A stretch of 64,000 nucleotides of DNA from Bilophila sp964538355 (GTDB taxonomy: Bacteria > Desulfobacterota > Desulfovibrionia > Desulfovibrionales > Desulfovibrionaceae), in assembly GCA_964538355.1 (NCBI GenBank), contig CAZIFC010000002.1:62001-126000 (forward strand). Reading direction: 5' to 3'. A program made the position numbers and the translations under genes. Positions 16,707 to 24,810 of this stretch are shown here, piece by piece. The notes below the pieces were generated by a model. That model had not been told where the DNA came from. It searched no databases and saw nothing but the letters and a program-made list of their open reading frames with translations. The stretch's first letter is position 1; every line of letters begins with the position of its first letter.

Positions 16707-19700
16707 ATGTCCGAATTTGTGCATCTGCATTGCCATACAGAATACAGCCTTCTTGACGGTGCCATCCGTCTGAACGATTTGTGCGCCCGCGCCAAGGATT
16801 TCGGGATGCCCGCTGCGGCCATCACCGACCACGGCAACCTGTACGGCGCGGCCTATTTTTATACGACCTGCAAGAGCTACGGAATCAAGCCCATCATCGG
16901 ATGTGAGGTGTACGTCACGCACAACCACCGGGACAAGGATTCCGAGTTTTCCCGTGTGCGGCACCATCTTATTCTGCTCGCCAAGAACAACGAGGGATAC
17001 CACAACCTTGTGCGGCTCGTTTCCCGCGGCTTTCTGGATGGGTTTCATTACAAGCCCCGCGTGGACAAGGCGTTGCTCAGACAGTACAGCGAAGGCCTGA
17101 TCGCGCTTTCCGCCTGTATCGCCGGGGAAATCCCGCGCACCCTGATGGGAACCAACAAGCTGATCAAGGGCGGGGGAACGTTCGACGACGCCATCCGGCA
17201 AACGCAGGAATACATGGACATCTATGATGGACGGTTCTATCTGGAAGTTCAGGCCAACACCCTGCCGGATCAGGCTGAGCTGAACAAGCGCATCATCGAG
17301 CTTTCCGAACATACCAAGGTTCCGCTGGTCGCCACCAACGACTGCCACTATCTGAATGCCGATGACGTGGAAGCCCACGACGTGCTGCTGTGCATCCAGA
17401 CACAGGCAAAGGTAAACGACGCCAAGCGGATGCGTTTCGAAGCCCGGGATCTGTATTACAAGTCCGGCGAAGAAATGGAAAAGGCGTTCAGCCATATCCC
17501 GGAAGCCGTCTCCAATACGGTGCGTATCGCCGAAGAGTGCCATGTGGAGATGGACTTCTCCCACCATTTTTTCCCTGTCTATGAACTCCCGGAAGGCATG
17601 ACCCTTTCCACGGAGTTCCAGCGGCTGGCTCGCGAAGGACTCAAGCAGCGGCTGGAGCTTCACCCGGAAAGCGACAAGCTTGATCACAAGCTGTATTGGG
17701 AACGCCTTGAGATGGAACTCAAGGTTATCTGTGAAATGGGCTTTCCCGGCTACTTCCTCATCGTGCAGGACTTCATCAACTGGGCGAAAAGCAACGATAT
17801 CCCCGTCGGCCCGGGGCGTGGTTCCGCTGCCGGGTCCATTGTCGCGTGGGCCTTGCGGATCACAAACCTCGATCCCCTGCCCTACAACCTGATTTTTGAA
17901 CGCTTTTTGAACATTGAGCGCGTCAGCCTGCCCGATATCGACGTGGACTTCTGCGAAGACAAGCGGACCCGCGTTATCCAGTATGTAAGCCAGAAGTATG
18001 GCATTGACTCCGTTTCCCAGATTACGACCTTCGGAAAAATGAAAGCCAAGGCCGTTGTCAGGGACGTGGGCCGGGCCCTCGATCTTTCCTTCAAGGAAAC
18101 GGACAGGATAGCCAAGCTCATTCCCGACGATCTCAAGATGACGATCAAAAAGGCTCTGGATGCGGAACCGGAGCTGGCAACCCTCTATAAGGAAGACCAG
18201 ATCATCCGCAAGCTTATTGATGTCTCCATGCGTCTTGAAGGTCTGTCTCGCCACGCCTCCACCCACGCGGCCGGCGTGGTGGTGTCGGACAAGCCCATGG
18301 ATGAATACCTGCCCATCTATCGGGGGAAAAAAGGCGAACTGGTTACCCAGTTCGACATGAAGATGGTCGAGAAAGTCGGTCTGGTGAAATTCGACTTTCT
18401 CGGGCTTCGCACCATGACCCTGATCGACAATACGCTGAAAGCCATTGAGGAGCAGGGGAAAAAAGCACCTGATCTCGATATCCTTCCGCTGACGGACCCC
18501 GAAACCTATGAAGTGTTCTCGCGCGGCGATACCGACGGGGTCTTTCAGGTGGAAAGTTCGGGGATGCGGCAATACCTCAGGATGCTCCGCCCCAACTGCT
18601 TTGAAGATATCATCGCCATGCTGGCACTCTACCGTCCCGGCCCGCTGGGTTCGGGCATGGTTGACGAATTCATCAAGCGCAAACACGGAGAAGTGGCGGT
18701 CACCTACCCCGTGCCCTCGCTGGAAAACTGCCTGAAAGACACCTACGGCGTTATCGTCTATCAGGAACAGGTTATGCAGATCGCCCAGATTGTAGCCGGG
18801 TATACGCTGGGCGGCGCAGACTTGTTGCGGCGAGCCATGGGCAAGAAAAACGCCGAAGCCATGGCCAAGGAACGCACCTTGTTCGTTGAGGGAGCCGTAA
18901 AGAACGGAACCCCCAAGGAAAAGGCGACGGAAATCTTTGACTTGATGGAAAAGTTTGCCGAATACGGATTCAACAAGTCCCACTCGGCAGCCTATGCGCT
19001 CATTTCTTACCATACGGCCTATCTGAAGACGCACCACAAGGTGGAATTCATGGCCGCTCTGCTCACCTCCGAAATTGGAAATCAGGACAAGATCCTGAAA
19101 TACATCGCCGCCTGCAAGGATATCGACATAGACGTCCGGCAGCCCACCGTACAGCTCAGCCGCCGCGAATTCATTGTGCGCGATAATGCGGTCGTCTACG
19201 GGCTTGGCGGCATCAAGAACGTGGGTGACGAAGCCATTCGGGAAATCGTTGCGGCGCGTGAAAAGGACGGCCCCTTCAAGTCGTTCCTTGACCTGTGCAT
19301 CCGCGTCAACCTCCGCAAGGTGACGAAGCGTGTCTTGGAAAGCCTGATCAAGGGCGGTGCGCTGGACTGCTTCGGCTGTTCCCGGGCCGCGATGGTGGAA
19401 GCCATTGATTCCGTGGTTGCCCGCGCACAAAAGAAAGTGAAGGAAAAGCAATCCAATCAGATTTCCCTTCTGGCCCTTGCCCCCAGGAAGGAAGAGGATG
19501 ATCAGGTTTCCGGCCTTGGCTTTCCCTGCGAGGAAGAGCGCACTCCCGAATGGGATGAAGATCAAAAGCTCCGTTTCGAGAAAGAATCGTTGGGCTTTTT
19601 CCTGAGCAGCCACCCCCTGCAACCCTACCGGCACGAGCTGTCCCGGCTTGGTTTGCAGGCACTGGAAGACTGCCGGGAGCTGGGCGACAAAGCCACGGTC

Positions 19701-20222
19701 AAATGCGCCGTGCTGGTAACAAGCATTCGCGAGATTCTCAACAAGCGCGGGAACCGCATGGCGTTTGTCGCCGTTGAAGATCTTACGGCATCTGGGGAAG
19801 TGACGTTCTTTACGGAAGAACTGAATGCCGGGCGCGAGTTGCTGCACTCCGAACAGCCTCTTCTGCTGACGGCAACCATCGACAACCGGGAAAGCGCGTC
19901 ATATTCTTCAGATTCCGATGACGATGCCGATGACGACGCCCCGCTTCGCGAAATCAAGCTTCGCGGCGTGTCCGTACAGGCTCTTGCCGGAGCCTGTACG
20001 TCCAGCGATGCGCCGGTCGCTTGGGATCTGGACCCGGCAAGGCTGACCCCCGAGGGCATAGAGTCGCTGAAGGCGATTCTTGAACGGCACAAAGGCGGAA
20101 CGGAGGTGCACCTTTCGTTTCGTCTGGATGGAACCTTTTGCAAGGTTCGCCTTGGCCCGCGCTGGCTCGTCAGTCCGGGTCCCGCCTTTCAGCAGGACAT
20201 GCACCGTTGGGCATCCAACTGA
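16707..20222 (+). CDS. dnaE: DNA polymerase III alpha subunit
   Basis: Replicative polymerase catalytic subunit, 1,171 aa (E. coli 1,160). The ATG at 16707 opens MSEFVHLHCHTEYSLLDGAI, the PHP domain with its HLHCH motif. The polymerase core follows: GPGRGSAAGSIVAWAL and the catalytic aspartates in PDIDVDFCED (about 410), then HHH and the OB-fold domain (near 1,000). An Asp-rich acidic patch at about 1,070-1,082 looks like a lineage insert. An upstream in-frame extension overlaps the HD gene and is not used. Confidence 0.97.
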   Translation: MSEFVHLHCHTEYSLLDGAIRLNDLCARAKDFGMPAAAITDHGNLYGAAYFYTTCKSYGIKPIIGCEVYVTHNHRDKDSEFSRVRHHLILLAKNNEGYHNLVRLVSRGFLDGFHYKPRVDKALLRQYSEGLIALSACIAGEIPRTLMGTNKLIKGGGTFDDAIRQTQEYMDIYDGRFYLEVQANTLPDQAELNKRIIELSEHTKVPLVATNDCHYLNADDVEAHDVLLCIQTQAKVNDAKRMRFEARDLYYKSGEEMEKAFSHIPEAVSNTVRIAEECHVEMDFSHHFFPVYELPEGMTLSTEFQRLAREGLKQRLELHPESDKLDHKLYWERLEMELKVICEMGFPGYFLIVQDFINWAKSNDIPVGPGRGSAAGSIVAWALRITNLDPLPYNLIFERFLNIERVSLPDIDVDFCEDKRTRVIQYVSQKYGIDSVSQITTFGKMKAKAVVRDVGRALDLSFKETDRIAKLIPDDLKMTIKKALDAEPELATLYKEDQIIRKLIDVSMRLEGLSRHASTHAAGVVVSDKPMDEYLPIYRGKKGELVTQFDMKMVEKVGLVKFDFLGLRTMTLIDNTLKAIEEQGKKAPDLDILPLTDPETYEVFSRGDTDGVFQVESSGMRQYLRMLRPNCFEDIIAMLALYRPGPLGSGMVDEFIKRKHGEVAVTYPVPSLENCLKDTYGVIVYQEQVMQIAQIVAGYTLGGADLLRRAMGKKNAEAMAKERTLFVEGAVKNGTPKEKATEIFDLMEKFAEYGFNKSHSAAYALISYHTAYLKTHHKVEFMAALLTSEIGNQDKILKYIAACKDIDIDVRQPTVQLSRREFIVRDNAVVYGLGGIKNVGDEAIREIVAAREKDGPFKSFLDLCIRVNLRKVTKRVLESLIKGGALDCFGCSRAAMVEAIDSVVARAQKKVKEKQSNQISLLALAPRKEEDDQVSGLGFPCEEERTPEWDEDQKLRFEKESLGFFLSSHPLQPYRHELSRLGLQALEDCRELGDKATVKCAVLVTSIREILNKRGNRMAFVAVEDLTASGEVTFFTEELNAGRELLHSEQPLLLTATIDNRESASYSSDSDDDADDDAPLREIKLRGVSVQALAGACTSSDAPVAWDLDPARLTPEGIESLKAILERHKGGTEVHLSFRLDGTFCKVRLGPRWLVSPGPAFQQDMHRWASN

Positions 20223-20250
20223 ACCAATAAACGAAAAGGAAATGATAAGT

Positions 20251-20637
20251 ATGGCCCGTCCTTTCTGGAAACTGACTGTCCGTTCCGAGTTCTGCGCTGC
20301 GCACGCCCTGCGCCACTACAAGGGAAAATGCGAACACCTGCATGGGCATAACTACGCCGTTGAGGTGGTCGTCAAGGGATATGAACTTTCCGGCGACACG
20401 GAACTTCTCATGGACTTCGGCGATCTGAAGGCGTTGATCAAGCACGCTCTTGAGCCGCTCGATCATGCGTATATCAATGATGTTCCCCCCTTCGACAAGA
20501 TCAATCCCTCCTCCGAGAACCTTGCCCGGTACATTTGGGGCCAGATGGCTCCCGCTCTGCCCGGCAATGTCACAATGTATGCGGTGACCGTTGCCGAAAA
20601 GGGCATCCAGTCCGCGACGTACATGGAAGAAGAATAA
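20251..20637 (+). CDS. queD: 6-carboxytetrahydropterin synthase QueD
   Basis: Converts dihydroneopterin triphosphate to 6-carboxytetrahydropterin in queuosine synthesis. The 128-aa product has the zinc ligands His18, His31 and His33 and the catalytic Cys27 (HYKGKCEHLHGHNY). The family end motif VTVAEKGIQSATY is present. The start at 20251 lies about 10 bp from an AAAGGA box; the ATG at 20242 is too close to it. The gene follows dnaE at 28 bp and is followed by a strong terminator. Confidence 0.92.
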   Translation: MARPFWKLTVRSEFCAAHALRHYKGKCEHLHGHNYAVEVVVKGYELSGDTELLMDFGDLKALIKHALEPLDHAYINDVPPFDKINPSSENLARYIWGQMAPALPGNVTMYAVTVAEKGIQSATYMEEE

Positions 20638-20648
20638 GTTTCCGTCTT

Positions 20649-20676
20649 GCTCCAGAACGCCTTCCTGTTCTGGAGC
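20649..20676 (+). other. hairpin after queD without T tract
   Basis: Perfect 10-bp arms 20649-20658 and 20667-20676, 11 bp past the queD stop. Because the true terminator lies 50 bp further, this may protect the mRNA 3' end. Confidence 0.4.
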
Positions 20677-20725
20677 CGCTCGGCGCGGCAGCAACGGCTG
20701 TCGTGGAAGCGTGCGAAAATCATAC

Positions 20726-20765
20726 AAAAAAATCTGGAGCCACGCACACGGCTCCAGATTTTTTT
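20726..20765. terminator. bidirectional terminator between queD and eutP
   Basis: Arms 20726-20741 and 20750-20765 pair perfectly over 16 bp, with seven A on one side and seven T on the other. It therefore works as an intrinsic terminator for queD (+) and for eutP (-). Confidence 0.92.
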
Positions 20766-20826
20766 GTTGGATCTGTCGGAATATTTCAGGCTTGCTCTCT
20801 TTCAAGCAACACTTGAAGGGGCACGA

Positions 20827-21273
20827 TTATCTTTCTGTTTCAAGCCAATCCACGAGGTGCTGCAAAAGTTCCGGCCTGTCCTTGCCGATGGGGAAGAAGG
20901 GCCCGGATATGCCGTGGTCAATGAGCATGGCCTTGGTCCCTTCAAAGTCGGCATCGGGGAGATCCACCTTGGTGATGGCGCAAACGACTTCCCGCTGGGA
21001 GTAGACGTTCAGGAAACCCGCAGGCAGACGGCACAGCGAATCATTCGCAGGATGCACATAAATAAGCACGTCGGTATCCGCCGTGGTGCTGAGCAGTGCA
21101 GGATGGAACATGGGGTGGCAGAAAAATTCCCCGGGCGTATCCACGCCGCCTTCCACATCATACTGCATGGCCTGCGTTTTTTTCGCCTCGTCGCATTCCA
21201 GACCGTGGAGGGCAGCATACAGCGTGCTTTTCCCCGCGCCGACCGTCCCGATAAGTACGTACCGCTTCATCAT
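20827..21273 (-). CDS. eutP: EutP/PduV-like P-loop protein
   Basis: Small P-loop protein of the EutP/PduV family linked to bacterial microcompartments, 148 aa. The Walker A loop is GTVGAGKST right at the N-terminus (MMKRYVLIG), and the guanine-specificity-like TKVDLPDAD lies about 60 residues before the C-terminus. EutP has been described as an acetate kinase and PduV as a shell-associated GTPase-like protein; which applies here is unclear. The start overlaps the eutS stop (TGATG), the same eutS-eutP order as in the enterobacterial eut operon. Confidence 0.85.
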   Translation of the reverse strand: MMKRYVLIGTVGAGKSTLYAALHGLECDEAKKTQAMQYDVEGGVDTPGEFFCHPMFHPALLSTTADTDVLIYVHPANDSLCRLPAGFLNVYSQREVVCAITKVDLPDADFEGTKAMLIDHGISGPFFPIGKDRPELLQHLVDWLETER

Positions 21274-21608
21274 CAGCTCTTGGTCGTTTCGCAAACGGCA
21301 AAGCCGAGCACATCATGGAGAGCCTGCACCGTATACCGCAAGGCTTCTTCCACGCTTGCAACCGATCCCTGAATCACCAACGCGCCGGTAAACCTGTCAA
21401 CAAATCCGATTTGGACGGCGGCGGCCTTGGTGGCGAAGTCTCCGGCGATCATGGCGGCTTCACGCGGGCTCAGGGTGAGGATGCCAACGGCTTCTGCACC
21501 GGGGACACCCATTTTTTTAGAAAGATCTTCATCGGGATGAGCGATCAAGTGCGCGATGGTAACCTGTTTTCCAGGTACAAGTTCCTGAATAATGCGTGCT
21601 TTTTCCAT
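21273..21608 (-). CDS. eutS: EutS/PduU-type microcompartment shell protein
   Basis: BMC-domain shell protein, 111 aa, exactly the length of E. coli EutS. It begins MEKARIIQELVPGKQVTIAH followed by LIAHPDEDL, close to the E. coli protein, and ends CETTKS (E. coli CDMTKS). EutS is a permuted-BMC hexamer proposed to form bent shell sites. The ATG at 21608 follows an AGGAG box at a rather long distance. No other shell or enzyme gene of a microcompartment is in this window, so its partners must be elsewhere. Confidence 0.93.
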   Translation of the reverse strand: MEKARIIQELVPGKQVTIAHLIAHPDEDLSKKMGVPGAEAVGILTLSPREAAMIAGDFATKAAAVQIGFVDRFTGALVIQGSVASVEEALRYTVQALHDVLGFAVCETTKS

Positions 21609-21908
21609 GTGCTTCAAATCTCCTGTGCACAGCCTTGCGTACGTCAACGGAAGGCGTTGGCCGCACAATCCGTGCGAATCCGCCTAGGATACGGGAACCC
21701 GGATCATATTTCAAGAAGAGTATGCCCCGAAGCTCCGGCATTCCGCCGTGCGGGGCGGGTGTTTCTGCCCTGCTCCCGCATCAAGTGCCCCAAAGCCGGG
21801 CAGAAAAATCGGGTTTCGTATTTACAGAGCCGTCCGCATCGTGATAGCCAAACGCCATCGTTTGGAGCATCCGGAAGGCCAGATCAACTCTCCAGCAAGG
21901 AGGACATG
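21609..21908. other. divergent gap between eutS and a small unknown gene
   Basis: These 300 bases contain no supported gene. They must hold the promoters of eutS (leftward) and of the 104-aa gene (rightward). I found no consensus promoter pair or clear operator by eye. Confidence 0.4.
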
Positions 21909-22223
21909 ATGGACGTTTTTGATCTTGCGGACAACCTGCGGGCAGAATTTCAGGACAAGGGTATTTCTGATGAAGACTTTCTGTTGCGCGTGGCGGAGAA
22001 GCACCACATTACGAGGGTATTCGCCCCGTTCGCGCCAGAGGAACTCTTCGACAAGATCCCGGATAAACGGATAGCCGAAGTTCCCGAAGCCGGGACGGAT
22101 GAGGTAAGGCACCTCTGGTTTGCCTTTGGAATCGGGAAAATCCTTCTTCGCGATCATGGGCTGGAGCCTTCCAATTTTGACTGTATGCAATTTTCCAATC
22201 GGCTCCTGAACACAAAGGGCTGA
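21909..22223 (+). CDS. hypothetical protein (104 aa)
   Basis: Unknown small soluble protein. The AAGGAGG box at 21897-21903 fits the ATG at 21909 better than the one at 21906. Composition is acidic with no membrane helix (MDVFDLADNLRAEFQDKG; FDCMQFSNRLLNTKG). A strong terminator follows 8 bp after the stop, so it is a single-gene unit. I cannot assign a family. Confidence 0.65.
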   Translation: MDVFDLADNLRAEFQDKGISDEDFLLRVAEKHHITRVFAPFAPEELFDKIPDKRIAEVPEAGTDEVRHLWFAFGIGKILLRDHGLEPSNFDCMQFSNRLLNTKG

Positions 22224-22230
22224 TGCGTAT

Positions 22231-22254
22231 GCCGGGATCTTCCCGGCTTTTTTT
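22231..22254 (+). terminator. intrinsic terminator of the 104-aa gene
   Basis: 7-bp GC-rich arms at 22231-22237 and 22241-22247 with a 3-base loop, followed by seven T. Confidence 0.88.
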
Positions 22255-22347
22255 GAATGGAAAAAGCATACGATTCAAATATCATGGGCAAGGCGTGTAT
22301 TCCGCGTTACGGTAGGGACACTTCAACCGTAACTTGAGGATATCGCT

Positions 22348-23259
22348 ATGCGAATCGTCATATTGGGCGGAACCGGTTTCATAGGCAGCGCACTCACGCA
22401 ACGGCTCGTTGCGCGGGGCGACCATGTGGTCATTCCAACCAGAAGGGTTTTTGATCCGGATCAGCAGGCCAACCCCGAACTGCCTTTATGGGATGGGCAG
22501 GATGCAACCCGGCTGGCAAGCCTTTTTCATGGTGCGGATGCCGTGATCAACCTTGCCGGGGAAAACATTGCGGCACGGCGATGGTCTGACGAACAGAAAA
22601 AGAGGATTGTCGAGTCTCGCGTCCTCATGGGGCAAGCTGTTGTCAATGCCCTGAATATCCTGCAAATCAGACCTCGGACACTCATTCAGGCTTCAGCTCT
22701 CGGCTATTATGGCTTTTGGAGTGAAGCCCTCCCCGCTCCCGTCTGCACCGAAGACATGCCTCCGGGGGCCAGCTTCCTCGCATCCACCGCGGTGGAATGG
22801 GAACATTCCACCCAGACGGCGGAAAGCCTCGGGGTGCGGCGGTGCATCTTGCGGACGGCCCCGGTACTGGGCAAATCCGGGGGAATGCTTGCTCGCCTTC
22901 TGCCGATTTTCCAAATGGGCCTGGGCGGAACCGTCGGTACGGGGCGGCAACCGTTTCCGTGGATACACCTGGATGATGAAGTCTCCGCAATACTCTTTCT
23001 TCTTGATCATGAAGATCTGGATGGGGCCTTCAACATGGTAGCCCCGCAGCAAGTGACCATGCGCGAATTTGTGGAAGCGTTGGGCAAGGCACTGCATCGC
23101 CCCGTGCGTATCCCCATTCCGGCCTTCGCCATCCGTCTGGCTCTGGGAGAAATGGCAACCGAGCTGCTTCTTGGCGGGCAAAAGGCCTCCCCCGCGCGGC
23201 TTCTGGAGCAGCATTTCGACTTCCGGCATCCGGATCTTGCCTCTGCCCTGCGTTTTTGA
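22348..23259 (+). CDS. TIGR01777-family NAD(P)-binding epimerase-like protein
   Basis: SDR-type protein of the YfcH/SDR39U1 group, 303 aa. It starts MRIVILGGTGFIGSALTQRL with the GGTGFIG nucleotide loop. VINLAGENIAARRWSDEQKK and the SASALGYYG-like region (QASALGYYGFW) identify the TIGR01777 family. A DUF1731-type C-terminal segment follows (AFAIRLALGEMATELLLGGQ). The physiological substrate of the family is unknown. It is monocistronic or linked to the next small gene at 105 bp. Confidence 0.85.
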   Translation: MRIVILGGTGFIGSALTQRLVARGDHVVIPTRRVFDPDQQANPELPLWDGQDATRLASLFHGADAVINLAGENIAARRWSDEQKKRIVESRVLMGQAVVNALNILQIRPRTLIQASALGYYGFWSEALPAPVCTEDMPPGASFLASTAVEWEHSTQTAESLGVRRCILRTAPVLGKSGGMLARLLPIFQMGLGGTVGTGRQPFPWIHLDDEVSAILFLLDHEDLDGAFNMVAPQQVTMREFVEALGKALHRPVRIPIPAFAIRLALGEMATELLLGGQKASPARLLEQHFDFRHPDLASALRF

Positions 23260-23364
23260 CGCGCAAAACGATTTTTTTGAGCAGGAGGGGGTTTCCTTTC
23301 AGGAAAGATTCCTGTACTTATCAGGAAAAGGAACTACTCTCTTATCCAATAAAAGGAACGCCCC

Positions 23365-23610
23365 ATGATCTCGAGAAAGCAAAAGATGACCAATCTTTGG
23401 AAACAGGTTCGGTTTATTGAAACGGTGGACCCCGCCAACAGCTTTGTCCGCAGCCTGATGATGCAGGGAATCTATACCTCTGATTTTTCCTCTCTCAATG
23501 AGGAGCTGCTGGACTGGTACTCTGCGATCAATGAGCAATATGCCGCCGTGTTCGCCGATACGGAGCACCACCGTGCCGTGAAGGCCACGATCGATCAGAT
23601 GTACGTCTGA
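23365..23610 (+). CDS. hypothetical protein (81 aa)
   Basis: Small unknown protein starting at the ATG at 23365 with an AAAGGA box (a second Met at residue 8 is possible). No membrane segment or cysteine motif is present; it contains aromatic residues typical of a folded helical domain (FSSLNEELLDWYSAINEQY). A strong terminator follows closely, which supports a genuine transcribed gene. Confidence 0.65.
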   Translation: MISRKQKMTNLWKQVRFIETVDPANSFVRSLMMQGIYTSDFSSLNEELLDWYSAINEQYAAVFADTEHHRAVKATIDQMYV

Positions 23611-23627
23611 TCAGGTTGCCTGCTCTT

Positions 23628-23670
23628 TCAAAAAAAGCCCCGATGCACAACACGCCGGGGCTTTTTTTGA
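23628..23670. terminator. bidirectional terminator
   Basis: Arms 23628-23642 and 23656-23670 pair over 15 bp, with seven A on the left and seven T on the right. It ends the 81-aa gene (+) and the FmdB-type gene (-), whose stop is 6 bp away. Confidence 0.9.
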
Positions 23671-23675
23671 AAGAA

Positions 23676-23924
23676 TCAGACGACTCCGCATCCACCGGAG
23701 CATCCTCCACCATTACAAGGCCCGCCTCCGCGCAAGGGCTTCGGCGCGGTGGGCCGGACAGGGCCGACCTTAAAGGGCATGGCTCCATGCTTCAGGTTCG
23801 GGGCGGACACAAGCCGTTCCGTGGCGGCTCCGCATTGCGGGCAGGCCGGGCAGTCATCATCAGGGCCGACCATATCTTCAAACTGATGGTCACAGGCGGC
23901 ACAATAAAAATCATACATCGGCAT
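23676..23924 (-). CDS. FmdB-type zinc ribbon protein
   Basis: 82-aa protein with an N-terminal rubredoxin-like zinc ribbon of the FmdB/CxxC_CxxC_SSSS family: MPMYDFYCAACDHQFED followed about 20 residues later by CPACPQCG. The C-terminus is a Gly/Cys-rich tail (PCNGGGCSGGCGVV), common in this family. The start at 23924 is chosen because the motif begins there; the open frame further upstream has no similarity. Function in the family is not settled (possible regulator). Confidence 0.8.
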   Translation of the reverse strand: MPMYDFYCAACDHQFEDMVGPDDDCPACPQCGAATERLVSAPNLKHGAMPFKVGPVRPTAPKPLRGGGPCNGGGCSGGCGVV

Positions 23925-24132
23925 AAGATTTTCTCTCCATTCTTTTGGTGCTGTTGCAGACGGCACTCCGCAGTATATAGGCAGTCTCCGGTTTCTGACA
24001 AGTTGCTTTTTTTCCCGGGCAGAGTTTTTTTGTGGCAGGGGCGGGCTTCCGGCTTGCCAAGTCCGGTTTCCTGTGACAAACAACACGGTGTCCAATGGTT
24101 CTCTTCTTTCCTTTCAACACCGCCAGCGTCTT

Positions 24133-24795
24133 ATGCCACTACCCCAAGTCATATCATCCCGTTTTTCCGTATGCCTGCTTTTGGTGTTCGTCTTCATTGT
24201 CTTCACCGAAGCCTCCGTATGGTCAAACGCAGGGGAATCGCAGAAGCAAAACGCTTCTCTTGAAATCAGAACCCTGAGTACGGAAGCCCACACCGGTGGT
24301 ACGGCAACGCCGACTCTGGAGCTGAACTCGTTTATGGTGGAAACGTTTCCGAAGGCGGTACAGGTCGATACGGGATTTCGCATAGAGCATTCCGGAAGTG
24401 TCCGTTCGCAGCTTCGTGATGGCGCGGTGATGAACCTGCATTGCGTGGTGACGCTGGAGCGCATCCGTACCCTCCTCTCCAACGTCCTCGTTTCCGAAAC
24501 GACCAGAACCTACCAGTTGCGGCATGATCTGCTTACCCGGGAATTTTTGCTGTCCTCTCCGGAAAGGCCGCTTCTTCGCCAAAAGCAGCTCGATGCGTTA
24601 ACGGCTTCCGCATGGGAGCATCTGCAATTTATGCTTCCGCTTCAGGAGCCGCTGGTTTCTGGAGATACCTACCGCGTATCGCTCAAAGTGACGCTGGAGC
24701 ATGCCGAAGTTCCGCCGTGGCTGGAAAAGGCCCTCTTTTTCTGGTCATGGGAGGTCACGCCCCCCCTTTCCTTTTCACAGGATTTCGTCTTTTGA
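24133..24795 (+). CDS. DUF4390 protein, secreted or membrane-anchored
   Basis: 220 aa from the ATG at 24133; the N-terminal hydrophobic stretch (about 12-30) is a signal peptide or anchor. The rest matches the beta-rich DUF4390 pattern (VDTGFRIEHSGSVRSQLRDG, TYQLRHDLLTREFLL). Genes of this family commonly sit directly upstream of ntrY, as here with a 15-bp gap, so it may feed an envelope signal into the kinase. No strong ribosome site is visible; an upstream GTG at 24073 is possible. Confidence 0.7.
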   Translation: MPLPQVISSRFSVCLLLVFVFIVFTEASVWSNAGESQKQNASLEIRTLSTEAHTGGTATPTLELNSFMVETFPKAVQVDTGFRIEHSGSVRSQLRDGAVMNLHCVVTLERIRTLLSNVLVSETTRTYQLRHDLLTREFLLSSPERPLLRQKQLDALTASAWEHLQFMLPLQEPLVSGDTYRVSLKVTLEHAEVPPWLEKALFFWSWEVTPPLSFSQDFVF

Positions 24796-24810
24796 CCATG
24801 AGGCGCGACC

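Noticed and set aside
16395..19847. A very long open frame on the minus strand opposite dnaE
   Set aside because: It mirrors the codon bias of dnaE; the product has no recognisable domains and the dnaE frame is unambiguous.
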